From: an uncultured Chitinophagaceae bacterium
GTDB lineage: Bacteria > Bacteroidota > Bacteroidia > Chitinophagales > Chitinophagaceae
Reading direction: 5' to 3'
Length of the DNA: 32,033 nucleotides
Assembly (NCBI GenBank): GCA_903884185.1
Contig: CAISDV010000047.1
Location: 1-32,033, forward strand
Shown here: positions 7,551-15,204 of the stretch, piece by piece
Position numbering within the stretch: position 1 is the stretch's first letter
How the letters are laid out: each line of letters starts with the position of its first letter
Position numbers and translations under genes: made by a program
The notes under the pieces: generated by a model
The model's input: only the letters and a program-made list of their open reading frames with translations
What the model was told of the DNA's origin: nothing
Database searches by the model: none

Positions 7551-8024
7551 TTATTTTTCGTAGGAAGATGCCCCTTCATTTCTTTCAAACCGCCCGGTCA
7601 TTTTAGTGAGGCGGATACGGAAAACGATCCCTTCGATATCTAAATGCTCAATATTATAAAATGGCCAGGCGGCAGATAGCTGCAATGTTTTACTGGTAAT
7701 AAACGGAGTTTTACGGTCAAGTAGTTTTTGAAATCCTTTGTTTCGCTCTGTTTCATCCTTGATCTCTTCAAATTCTCCCCAGGCTATCACGGTTTTCCAG
7801 TTAGCCATATTTTCCATCTGCTCTACTTCAAAACATACCTGGCGGTTCTGGCGCATGATATCCAGCTTCAGCCCTTCATAGGTATGCCCGTAAATGTATT
7901 CGCCGTCATAGGCATAGCTAATGGGTACTATATATGTAAGGTCGCCGGAATGACAACCAATACGTCCCAATACCTGGTGTACCAGTACTTCTTTTATTTC
8001 TACACTGTTCAGGTTTCCGAACAT
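7551..8024 (-). CDS. Pyridoxamine 5'-phosphate oxidase-fold FMN-binding protein
   Basis: A 157-residue protein of the split-barrel flavin-binding type (PNPOx-like, COG3467 group). Recognisable features are the N-terminal helix and strand LVHQVLGRIGCHSGDLTYIVPISY, then YDGEYIYGHTYEGLKLDIMRQNRQVCFEVEQME and the central NWKTVIAWGEFEEI. These follow the order of small flavin reductases or stress-induced PNPOx proteins, not true PdxH. The start at 8024 (MFGNLNSVEI) is preferred over 8045, whose extra residues look like a repeat of the same MFG coding segment. A role in redox stress is inferred from family and neighbours only. Confidence 0.8.
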   Translation of the reverse strand: MFGNLNSVEIKEVLVHQVLGRIGCHSGDLTYIVPISYAYDGEYIYGHTYEGLKLDIMRQNRQVCFEVEQMENMANWKTVIAWGEFEEIKDETERNKGFQKLLDRKTPFITSKTLQLSAAWPFYNIEHLDIEGIVFRIRLTKMTGRFERNEGASSYEK

Positions 8025-8160
8025 AACAACAAGTTTGCCGAACATAATAATGATTTTAGCTCCATATAAAATATTGTATATTTTATTGGCTTATCCATGT
8101 TCAATCCCCAAAAATAATATTCTCCTTACCCGGAAAGGCTGACCCTGCTCAGCAGGCAGG

Positions 8161-8174
8161 CTGATTGATATCAG
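8161..8174. promoter_or_regulatory. FNR-type palindrome CTGAT-N4-ATCAG, distal site before usp gene
   Basis: CTGATTGATATCAG is a perfect 5-4-5 dyad matching the layout of the FNR box (TTGAT-N4-ATCAA). It sits in the gene-poor stretch 8025-8321, its centre about 154 bases before the usp start codon. A separate 13-bp palindrome (CCTGCT-C-AGCAGG, 8144-8156) lies directly upstream of it. Confidence 0.5.
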
Positions 8175-8195
8175 TGAACCCTGTTTTGATGAATA

Positions 8196-8209
8196 CTGAT
8201 GACAATCAG
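8196..8209. promoter_or_regulatory. FNR-type palindrome CTGAT-N4-ATCAG, proximal site before usp gene
   Basis: CTGATGACAATCAG has the same arms as the site at 8161, with a different spacer, 35 bases downstream and about 120 bases before the usp start codon. Two copies with conserved arms and varied centre are what a pair of CRP/FNR-family binding sites would look like. Confidence 0.52.
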
Positions 8210-8321
8210 GCGGCATTATTATCCCCGTCAGTATAGATCGGATGCAATGACACTACTTTCATTTTAATTATTGTCATTCTATGTTAAGCAAATTGTATCC
8301 TCTCTCATTAAAACTATGTAT

Positions 8322-9146
8322 ATGAAGAGATTCATCTGCCCTACCGATTTTTCGGCCGTTTCACAAAACGCCGTTATGTATGCAGCCGATATGGCCATGG
8401 CAACCAATGCAGAGTTGCTTTTGCAGCATACTGTAGAAATACCCATCATTGCTTCGGAGTACACGGCAATGCCCGAATTGCTGGATGATCTGGTGAAAGA
8501 AGCCGAACAGGAGATGTGCACACTGAGTAAAAAAGTAGTGGCCCGCACCGGCAATAAGATCACTATTCACACAAATGTAAAAATAGGGAGCCTGGAATAT
8601 GAATTAGAGGAGTTGTGCAAGCAGGAGCCTCCCTTCGCTATAGTCATGGGTACACATAGTCCCGGGGCAGCGGAGCGTTTTATAGTAGGAAGCAATACTC
8701 TCCATATTGTTCATTCTGCATATATCCCTGTATTGGTTGTTCCGCAGGGGGTTTCATTTTCAGGGATCAAAAGGATAGCACTGGCATTTGATGCGAAAAA
8801 TGAGGATATTGAAACTGCTACAGTGGAAATAATTAAAAAATGGGTTTTGACTTTTGGCGCAGAGATAGATATGGTATATGTGGCGCCAGATAACAATATA
8901 GAGTCAACCGCAGTATCCGGCTCTGTGGCTTTAGAGAAAGCATTATCTCAACTAAAGCCGCATTTTCATTTTGTGAATAAGGAACGCGTAGAAGAGGGAT
9001 TGAAGGAATTTATCAGTGAACATCATCCCGACCTGCTGATCGTTATACCACAGAGGCATCATTTCTTTTCGTCTCTTTTTCATAGAAGCGAATCAAAACA
9101 TTTGATCCTTCACCCCGGTTTACCATTGCTGGCAATCAAAGAATAA
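8322..9146 (+). CDS. Tandem-domain universal stress protein
   Basis: A 274-residue cytosolic protein with two UspA domains in a row. The first (about 1-145) begins MKRFICPTDFSAVSQNAV and ends with the nucleotide-binding signature G-T-H-S-P-G...VGSNT, then VPVLVVP-type strand (YIPVLVVPQG). The second (about 148-272) starts FSGIKRIALAFDAKNED and ends GLPLLAIKE but lacks the Gly-rich ATP motif, so probably only the first domain binds ATP. The start at ATG 8322 is chosen from the typical MKR-x-x-x-PTDFS opening; ATG 8316 would add two residues. Two FNR-type palindromes upstream suggest induction under oxygen limitation, as known for USP genes in other bacteria. A small conserved gene follows closely. 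Confidence 0.9.
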   Translation: MKRFICPTDFSAVSQNAVMYAADMAMATNAELLLQHTVEIPIIASEYTAMPELLDDLVKEAEQEMCTLSKKVVARTGNKITIHTNVKIGSLEYELEELCKQEPPFAIVMGTHSPGAAERFIVGSNTLHIVHSAYIPVLVVPQGVSFSGIKRIALAFDAKNEDIETATVEIIKKWVLTFGAEIDMVYVAPDNNIESTAVSGSVALEKALSQLKPHFHFVNKERVEEGLKEFISEHHPDLLIVIPQRHHFFSSLFHRSESKHLILHPGLPLLAIKE

Positions 9147-9185
9147 TTAATAAAATATTGTATGGAAGAATGTATCCCTGACATT

Positions 9186-9554
9186 ATGAAAAAAATAGAA
9201 ATAGAAATAGGCAATTCAATCAAATCGGTGCAGGAACAATTTAGTTCCCTGTTTCCATTTTTGAAGATCAATTTCTTATATGATGTGCTACCGCGAAAGG
9301 AGTTTTCTCATAATGGAGGAAAAAGTGAGCCTATTGCCCGCACCATGCAACATTTTGGTGGCTTCCGTGAAAACGGAGTGATCTATATGGATTGCAACAA
9401 AACGGTGTCGGAACTGGAAAAGGATTTCGAGAAAATGTTTGGCTTACACGTGGAGGTTTTAAGAAAATCCGGGACACTCTGGATCGAAACCTCATTAACC
9501 GACGACTGGACGCTGGAGCAACAGAACAGGGAGGGAGAATTATTAAGTGGTTAA
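9186..9554 (+). CDS. Small conserved protein of unknown function
   Basis: A 122-residue soluble protein. I do not recognise a named domain. It starts MKKIEIEIGNSIKSVQEQFSS, has a hydrophobic stretch FPFLKINFLYDVLPR and ends with a conserved-looking TLWIETSLTDDWTLEQQNREG. The rest is a mix of basic and acidic residues without membrane segments. It lies 39 bases after the usp gene on the same strand and is probably co-transcribed with it, which ties it to the same stress regulon. An ATG at 9162 would add eight residues; the later start gives a cleaner N-terminal strand. Confidence 0.7.
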   Translation: MKKIEIEIGNSIKSVQEQFSSLFPFLKINFLYDVLPRKEFSHNGGKSEPIARTMQHFGGFRENGVIYMDCNKTVSELEKDFEKMFGLHVEVLRKSGTLWIETSLTDDWTLEQQNREGELLSG

Positions 9555-9571
9555 ATGACTCCGCATTTAGA

Positions 9572-10612
9572 TCACTCGTTTGTCAATATCACTTTTAATG
9601 CCTTTTCTCTTCCTGCATGCTGAAAAGTATCATATGCCTGTACGATCTCTGACAGCTTAAAATGATGTGTGATAAGTTTTTTTGAATCCAGTTTTCCTGA
9701 TTGCACTGTCTTCAGCAACATAGGTGTGGTAACTGTATCTACCAAACGCGTAGTGATGGTAATATTCTGCGCCCATAAAGTTTCCATGTGAAGAGTAACG
9801 CTTTTGCCGTGTACTCCTATATTGGCTATTCTGCCACCAGGTGCTACCAACGACTGGCATAGTTCGAATGTTTCAGGTATCCCTACTGCCTCTATCACTG
9901 CATCAGCACCTCTTTTGCCGGTAAGCTGCATGAGTTTTTCAATTGCATTTTCTTTCGCGTTATTAATGATCTGTGTTGCACCGAATTTTTTTGCCACGGC
10001 CAGGCGGTTATCATCGGGGTCTATCATAATGATCTCTGAAGGTGAATAAAATTGCGCAGTCAGCAATGCCGCTAATCCAATGGGGCCTGATCCAATAATA
10101 GCCACAATATCTCCAGGCTTCACTTGCCCGTTCAACACTCCGCATTCAAATCCTGTAGGTAGTATATCACTTAGCATCACCAATGCTTCTTCATCGCTTC
10201 CTGCGGGAATATGATAGAGGCTGGTATCTGCAAAAGGTATCCTTGTATATTCAGCCTGTGTTCCATCTATCAGGTGGCCTAATATCCATCCTCCATTTTC
10301 ACAATGAGAATACATTCCCCGCCTGCAATAATCGCACTTGCCACAGGAAGTAATACAGGATATGAGAACATGGTCGCCTTTTTTGAAATTGGTAACTGCT
10401 GTGCCCGCTTCTTCTATCACACCCACGCCTTCATGCCCAAGTATCCTTCCAACAGTAACTTCAGGAACATCTCCTTTCATGATATGCAAATCTGTTCCGC
10501 AAATGGTTGTTTTAAGGATCTTCACGATAGCATCTGTAGGTTGCAGAATAGATGGTTTAGGCTTTTCTTCCCATAATTTTTCACCTGGACCGTGATACAC
10601 TAATGCTTTCAT
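9572..10612 (-). CDS. Zinc-dependent alcohol dehydrogenase (secondary ADH type)
   Basis: A medium-chain dehydrogenase of 346 residues, oxidising or reducing alcohol/carbonyl with NAD(P). Catalytic zinc ligands are C38 (TTICGTDLH), H60-E61 (LGHEGVG) and the Asp of LSDILPTG. The structural zinc loop has C90, C93, C96 and C104 (CGKCDYCRRGMYSHC). The Rossmann motif is AIIGSGPIGLAALL, with IMIDPDDNRL at the cofactor-ribose strand. The SDILPTG motif resembles the secondary alcohol dehydrogenases of anaerobes more than the horse-liver type. A role in fermentative redox balance is inferred. It converges with the small gene at 9186, 17 bases apart. Confidence 0.9.
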   Translation of the reverse strand: MKALVYHGPGEKLWEEKPKPSILQPTDAIVKILKTTICGTDLHIMKGDVPEVTVGRILGHEGVGVIEEAGTAVTNFKKGDHVLISCITSCGKCDYCRRGMYSHCENGGWILGHLIDGTQAEYTRIPFADTSLYHIPAGSDEEALVMLSDILPTGFECGVLNGQVKPGDIVAIIGSGPIGLAALLTAQFYSPSEIIMIDPDDNRLAVAKKFGATQIINNAKENAIEKLMQLTGKRGADAVIEAVGIPETFELCQSLVAPGGRIANIGVHGKSVTLHMETLWAQNITITTRLVDTVTTPMLLKTVQSGKLDSKKLITHHFKLSEIVQAYDTFQHAGREKALKVILTNE

Positions 10613-10685
10613 ATTGGATATTCTTTAAGCGTTCGCTGAGGAAATATATTACGCACGTATGTCAACTATCATGCCCACTATTGAG

Positions 10686-11072
10686 TTAATACACAAACTT
10701 GTAAAGCGTAGTGTCGCAAATAACTTTTACAATGGTGGCATCCATGACCATACCTACTCTTTCAGTATCGAAGATTGTGGGGGCAGAGCCTTGGTTTGAT
10801 CCATTAATGGATACGGTATCTGAATATTCATAATTGGTAGTATTATAGGGGTCACTGTATTTCCATGCCACTACAAAAGTGGCAGCACTCACCACCTGGT
10901 CTGTTTGCACTGAGATCCACCATTTATAATTATATGGGCCGTAAGGGGCTTTGTAAGCAGTAGCATACGCAGTAACGATCATTGGTGCATTTTCCTGTGG
11001 CGAAACAGTCATCATGGATACCTCTTTTGTGCAACCAGCGAGCAAAAGAAGGATGGGAATTATTTTTTTCAT
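10686..11072 (-). CDS. Small exported lipoprotein, unknown function
   Basis: A 128-residue lipoprotein. The start MKKIIPILLLLAGCTKE gives a lipoprotein signal peptide with lipobox LAGC; an upstream ATG at 11096 would place eight extra residues before the signal and is disfavoured. The mature part is rich in Tyr, Thr and Val, and looks like a single beta-sandwich domain (YNYKWWISVQTDQVV, ATFVVAWKYSD, ATIVKVICDTTLYKF). No known family is recognised. It is divergent from the small Cys-rich gene at 11225. Confidence 0.7.
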   Translation of the reverse strand: MKKIIPILLLLAGCTKEVSMMTVSPQENAPMIVTAYATAYKAPYGPYNYKWWISVQTDQVVSAATFVVAWKYSDPYNTTNYEYSDTVSINGSNQGSAPTIFDTERVGMVMDATIVKVICDTTLYKFVY

Positions 11073-11132
11073 GGCCAGAGTTTTCTGTATGATCACTTAT
11101 GTAAAATTCCTGCAATAGATGATCATAAGGGG

Positions 11133-11144
11133 TGACCGGAATCA
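11133..11144. promoter_or_regulatory. FNR-type half-degenerate site TGAC-N4-ATCA
   Basis: TGACCGGAATCA differs by one base from the TGAT-N4-ATCA palindromes found before the usp gene and the redox cluster. Its centre is about 86 bases before the Cys-rich gene and 66 before the divergent lipoprotein gene. Low information on its own. Confidence 0.25.
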
Positions 11145-11224
11145 GCAGGCTGGTTGACAAGCATCAATTCCCGGCAATGCATCCCTGCCTACTTTGTGGT
11201 AAGTTCAAACCAAACCTTTTTTTT

Positions 11225-11419
11225 ATGAAAAATGATACAAATATTACAGAACCAACACATTCCTGTGAAATACCCAAAGCCACAAGTTGTGCTGTACCTG
11301 CACCTAAAACTAAAAACGCAGATATCGTTAAACCAATAGCCGATTCTGCCGGCAAATTGAATGAGAAAAAAGAAAAATGCACCTGCGGAGGCAACTGCAG
11401 CCAAAAGAAACCGGGCTAA
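11225..11419 (+). CDS. Small Cys-rich protein with CxCxxxC tail
   Basis: A 64-residue, Lys- and Pro-rich protein with five cysteines: C14 and C22 in the N-terminal half and C52, C54 and C58 in the tail KCTCGGNCSQKK. The tail could bind a metal or take part in thiol chemistry. No membrane segment or signal peptide is seen. The start at 11225 (MKNDTNITEP) is chosen because the longer frame from 11132 runs through low-quality N-terminal sequence. The next gene starts 35 bases downstream on the same strand. Whether it is expressed is uncertain; the reading frame is short. Confidence 0.5.
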   Translation: MKNDTNITEPTHSCEIPKATSCAVPAPKTKNADIVKPIADSAGKLNEKKEKCTCGGNCSQKKPG

Positions 11420-11454
11420 AAAGACTTTTATCATTTTCACTAATTCATCATGTT

Positions 11455-11835
11455 ATGGCTACCACTCAAATTTCAAATTTTCACAAAGAGTTAAAGAGTT
11501 GGATCAGATCGCTTTCCTTCTATAAAGAAGAAGCTGAGGTATTTGAAAACAGGCTCGAAGAAGTTGTTACTAAGAATACTAAAAAAGCACTATTGGCTGA
11601 AGCGGAGCATTTCCAAAACCAGTTTATCCTGCAAAAAGAAGAATTCGACATCTTAAAACATGATATAGTGAAACAGGAAAAAACATTGGTAAAAAGCAGC
11701 AAGATGGGAGAGCTTGCTCTTCCCAGGTCGGTGAAACAAAACCAACCTCTTTTGAGAGACAGGATGCAATCTGCAGAAAAAATATTCATTGAGACGAAAC
11801 ATGATTTTCATCGTTTCGTAGCAAGAGTGTTGTAG
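11455..11835 (+). CDS. Coiled-coil protein, unknown function
   Basis: A 126-residue charged, almost entirely helical protein. Heptad-like spacing of hydrophobic residues runs from ELKSWIRSLSFYKEEAEVF through FILQKEEFDILKHDIVKQE, and a final helix ends FHRFVARVL. There are no Cys, signal peptide or membrane segments. I do not recognise a family. The ATG at 11455 is the first one that leaves a clean soluble N-terminus; the frame is open back to 11377 across the end of the preceding gene. It converges with the response regulator, 19 bases away. Confidence 0.7.
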   Translation: MATTQISNFHKELKSWIRSLSFYKEEAEVFENRLEEVVTKNTKKALLAEAEHFQNQFILQKEEFDILKHDIVKQEKTLVKSSKMGELALPRSVKQNQPLLRDRMQSAEKIFIETKHDFHRFVARVL

Positions 11836-11854
11836 GAACTAACCTGGAATATAT

Positions 11855-12913
11855 TTAATAAGGCAGGCTGGCCAGCTTCTTCTCATCAAGGATAATGATC
11901 TTACTGCTTTCTATCTCAATCAGGCCTTCTTCTTTAAAATCGGATAAAGTGCGTATAAGAGATTCGGTGGCCACTCCTATTGACTGGGCAATATTGTTGC
12001 GGCTAATATTTAATACGGTTTCTTTTTTCCCCTCTTCTTTGTATTTATCAGCAAGCTGGATAAGTCCGTAAGCAACTTTCTTTCGCAACGAATTATAGGC
12101 AAGGTTCAGCAAAGCTTCTTCCTTTTCTAATATATCTTTTGTAATGATCCTTATAAATTGCTTCGATATTTTGGGGTCGTTGGTGATCAGCTGCAAAAAA
12201 TCCTGCTTTGGGATCAGCATCAATTCCGCCTCTTCCAGAACTTCGGCATTGTCTTTATAATTAGATTCTTCCAGGATGGCTGAGTATCCCAAAAAATCAC
12301 CTGGCCCTAATATTCCTGTGATCAATTCTTTTCCGTCGGAATTTATCCTGTACATTTTTATCTTCCCGCTCACAATAAAATATACTGCTTTTGGGTGCTG
12401 CCCTTCTGCATATAAAGCATGTTTTTTCTTATATTGGTATACTTCCCTTTCTTCAGAAACAAGTTGTATGGCTTCTGATTGTCCGGCCTCTTTAAGAAAA
12501 TGATTGACCGATGCCGCATTCACCAGCAGGAACTGTTTCAATGACTCTGCTTTTTTAAGCCTGATATCCACAGCGTTCAATAGCTCAATGCCATCAAATG
12601 GTTTGGTCAAATAATCATCCGCTCCCATCTCCATTCCCTTCCTGAAATCGGCTTTCTCTGATTTGGCTGTAAGGAACAGAAATGGGATGTTCGCCGTTTC
12701 TTCATGCTTTCCCAATAAATGCAAAACACCAAACCCGTCGAGTACAGGCATCATGATATCGCATACCACCAGGTCGGGCTTTTCCTGTAAGGCAAGTTCC
12801 ACACCGGTCTTCCCATTTTCTGCTGTAAAGACCTTGTAACCCGAAAGTTCCAGTATCTCTGAAACATTCTCTCTTACTTCAAAATTATCTTCAATGACGA
12901 GGATCTTTTTCAT
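11855..12913 (-). CDS. Response regulator with receiver and CRP/FNR-type DNA-binding domains
   Basis: A 352-residue transcription factor. Residues 1-120 are a receiver domain (VIEDN acidic pocket, phospho-acceptor D52 in VVCDIMMPVLDG, Thr in FLFLTAKSE, Lys in LTKPFDG). About 150-240 is a cyclic-nucleotide-binding fold (ALYAEGQHPKAVYFIVSGKIKMY, LGPGDFLGYSAIL). About 275-340 is a CRP-type winged helix. In its recognition helix (GVATESLIRTLSDF) the Glu and Arg that contact the G and A of TGA in CRP and FNR are kept; FNR's Ser is Ile. No N-terminal Fe-S cysteines are present, so oxygen sensing would come via phosphorylation or another ligand. It is 11 bases downstream of its likely kinase. Confidence 0.92.
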   Translation of the reverse strand: MKKILVIEDNFEVRENVSEILELSGYKVFTAENGKTGVELALQEKPDLVVCDIMMPVLDGFGVLHLLGKHEETANIPFLFLTAKSEKADFRKGMEMGADDYLTKPFDGIELLNAVDIRLKKAESLKQFLLVNAASVNHFLKEAGQSEAIQLVSEEREVYQYKKKHALYAEGQHPKAVYFIVSGKIKMYRINSDGKELITGILGPGDFLGYSAILEESNYKDNAEVLEEAELMLIPKQDFLQLITNDPKISKQFIRIITKDILEKEEALLNLAYNSLRKKVAYGLIQLADKYKEEGKKETVLNISRNNIAQSIGVATESLIRTLSDFKEEGLIEIESSKIIILDEKKLASLPY

Positions 12914-12924
12914 AACTATGGTAA

Positions 12925-14184
12925 TTAACTTGATTGTGGTATGCTGATAATAAAAGTAGTGCCCTCATTCAGTTTACTTTGCATACTGATATTTCCATTC
13001 ATGAGTTCCAAGTATTTAGTCACGATATGAAGGCCAAGTCCTGTTCCCTGTATATTGGCTGCATTCTTTGCACGGAAAAACCGCTGGAACAAATGCTGCT
13101 GGTCTTCCTCTGAAATACCGATACCACTGTCTTTAACTGTAACAGACATTAGTTCATTTGTAATGCTGCAAATAATTTGTATTTCGGAGCCTTCGGGTGA
13201 AAACTTGATGGCATTAGATATGAGATTGATCAATATATTTTTTAGAAGGTGTTTATCTATCCGAACATTGGCATTGCCATTATGCTGAGAATGTATCCGC
13301 TGCCCCGGTTTCAGCAACTGCTCCATTTCATTGATCGTTTCTTCCATCTCGGTAAAACATTCACCTGCACTAAGTGTTTCAATGACAGCCTTAATAGAGC
13401 CTTCTTCCAATTTGCCGAGTGAAAGGAAATCTTCGAGGATACTCTTCATCCCATCAACGGCTGTTTTTATTCTCTGTATATGTTTGCCTGATTTTTTTTC
13501 AGTACTTGTTTCATTATATTTTTCTAACAAAAAAGCCGACGACAAAATAGTGCTCAATGGTGTGCGGAATTCGTGCGATGCCATGGTCACAAACCGCGAT
13601 TTGAGTTCGTTCAGCTCTTTCTCTTTTTCCAGTGCATCGCTCAATTCATCTTTTGATTTTTCTAATTGTGCAAGGGTCTCGCGCAGCATTTTGGTGCGGT
13701 CACCTACTTTCTGTTCCAATTCAATATTCATCTGTTTCACTTGTGTTGCAACTTTTTCAAGTTCCTGTTTTTGGCGCAGCACTTCCACTTCTCCTTTTTT
13801 TCTCACGGTGATATCGATCACAAAGGCAATCACAAGGGTTTCCTTACCCATATGATAATAGGTGAGACTGATCTCTACGGGAAATTCATCGCCATTTTTT
13901 TTACGGGCAAACAGGTCCCTCCCCTCACCCATTCTTTTTTGTTCGGGGTGGTGATAAAACCCTTCGCGATGATGATTGTGGCTGGTGTGCACCCTGGTGG
14001 GTATCAATATTTCAACCGGCTGGCCCAATACTTCTTCCTTTGTATAACCAAACTGTATCTCAGCATATTTGTTAAAGTTGATGATCTTTCCAGTGTTGCC
14101 TGTTACCACGATCCCGATGGTTGCGTAATTGAACAATGCCTCAAATTGCCGGATATTATCACCATGTTTCTGATCTGTGCTCAT
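12925..14184 (-). CDS. Soluble PAS-domain sensor histidine kinase
   Basis: A 419-residue kinase without membrane helices, hence cytosolic sensing. Order: PAS domain (about 12-130; GIVVTGNTGKIINFNKYAE, FGYTKEEVLGQPVEILIP, DLFARKKNGDEFPVEISL), a coiled coil (about 130-195), HisKA with the phospho-acceptor H204 in MASHEFRTPLSTIL, then the HATPase domain (N box LLKNILINLISNAIKFSP, G1 VKDSGIGISEED, G2 GTGLGLHIVTKYLEL). The PAS ligand (haem, flavin or small molecule) cannot be read. The PAS domain has several His (HTSHNHHREGFYHH), compatible with haem or metal binding but not proof. It forms an apparent two-gene unit with the receiver-CRP regulator and lies directly downstream of the redox cluster. 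Confidence 0.92.
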   Translation of the reverse strand: MSTDQKHGDNIRQFEALFNYATIGIVVTGNTGKIINFNKYAEIQFGYTKEEVLGQPVEILIPTRVHTSHNHHREGFYHHPEQKRMGEGRDLFARKKNGDEFPVEISLTYYHMGKETLVIAFVIDITVRKKGEVEVLRQKQELEKVATQVKQMNIELEQKVGDRTKMLRETLAQLEKSKDELSDALEKEKELNELKSRFVTMASHEFRTPLSTILSSAFLLEKYNETSTEKKSGKHIQRIKTAVDGMKSILEDFLSLGKLEEGSIKAVIETLSAGECFTEMEETINEMEQLLKPGQRIHSQHNGNANVRIDKHLLKNILINLISNAIKFSPEGSEIQIICSITNELMSVTVKDSGIGISEEDQQHLFQRFFRAKNAANIQGTGLGLHIVTKYLELMNGNISMQSKLNEGTTFIISIPQSS

Positions 14185-14313
14185 ATCATTTTCATTTGAG
14201 GAGTAACCTGCCTGTTGTGGTAAGCTAAGATAATTCTTTCACTCTTGAATGAAGGAGTTTCATCAAAAGAAATGCGATTTTTTCAAAGGCAATGAAAGCA
14301 GCAATATATTGGC

Positions 14314-15204
14314 CTATGTTGAAGATGAAATTTCCTGTCCTAATTTTCTGATCCTAAAAAGGCCGATCACCAGGAAGACAAGGATACCCCAAACAGTGAT
14401 CACAATAGAGTATGCCATCAATAACAGCCATAGAGGCGTTTTATTTCTTGTGGCAAAAAGTGTTCTCCTGTTGAATGTGTTTTCATGTAAATAAGTAGTT
14501 CCCCAGGGGACAGTTTGCTCTATCGATAAATTCCCATACTGGTCATTGTCTTCTACTTTTGCAACAAGGATAATATTTCCTTTTGCATCTCCCGGTATAC
14601 TATCTCTTTTAAAATCTGCCGAAGCCTGTCCCAAAGAGTCAGTAGTAAAACTTGGTTTTTCATTTACAGAGAGGTCGGCATCTAATCGCCTGATCGCAAT
14701 TTTTAGTTCTACACCTTTCACAGGTTTCCAGCTTGCATCTTTCATTTCCCATACTGTGGCAGTGATCTTTTTGTCGGCAGAAGTGTCCAGCAATATCTTC
14801 GCCCTGCTCATTGCCAGGTCTGCCTTTGCAGGTTCATATTTTTTATTCCCTTCAAATACAGCAAGAAAACTGTGCTTGACAGAAGCCTTCCAGCGGTCTT
14901 TCAAAGAAGGGGGTATCAAAGCGGTTGCTTCACCTTTCCCGTTTGTTGTCATATTAGCTATCAGTGCCCCTGCAGTATCTTTTTCCAAAAACAATTTGAT
15001 GTTTATATCACCAACAGGCTTGAACCTGCCATCTACCTTGGATTTTGTTTTTACCAACAAGTGTGGTACCTGGTTGTTATCAATAAAATAATTGATGGCA
15101 ATGCTCACATCATTTTTGGGCGCCTCTTGTGAAAAAGTGGCGTAGCACGATAAGAGAAAAATAAGTGATAAAAGTCCTGCTAATTTTTTATTGCTCGGTT
15201 TCAT
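14314..15204 (-). CDS. Exported Ig-like protein with C-terminal membrane anchor
   Basis: A 296-residue protein with an N-terminal signal (MKPSNKKLAGLLSLIFLLSC), two extracytoplasmic beta-sandwich repeats (about 30-120 and 130-235) and one C-terminal membrane helix (PLWLLLMAYSIVITVWGILVF) with a short basic tail RIRKLGQEI. Both repeats share a pattern like TTNGKGEATALIP and TTDSLGQASADFK, typical of Ig-like or Big-type linkers. No haem or metal motif is seen. Its start codon lies inside the last 17 bases of the NrfD gene, so the two are translationally linked. I infer a periplasmic scaffold or accessory subunit of the NrfD complex; no function is established. Confidence 0.75.
   Translation of the reverse strand: MKPSNKKLAGLLSLIFLLSCYATFSQEAPKNDVSIAINYFIDNNQVPHLLVKTKSKVDGRFKPVGDINIKLFLEKDTAGALIANMTTNGKGEATALIPPSLKDRWKASVKHSFLAVFEGNKKYEPAKADLAMSRAKILLDTSADKKITATVWEMKDASWKPVKGVELKIAIRRLDADLSVNEKPSFTTDSLGQASADFKRDSIPGDAKGNIILVAKVEDNDQYGNLSIEQTVPWGTTYLHENTFNRRTLFATRNKTPLWLLLMAYSIVITVWGILVFLVIGLFRIRKLGQEISSST

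Noticed and set aside
10660-10671. Possible FNR-type site before the alcohol dehydrogenase (TGTC-N4-ATCA)
   Set aside because: Two mismatches in one arm, too weak to claim beside the perfect copies.
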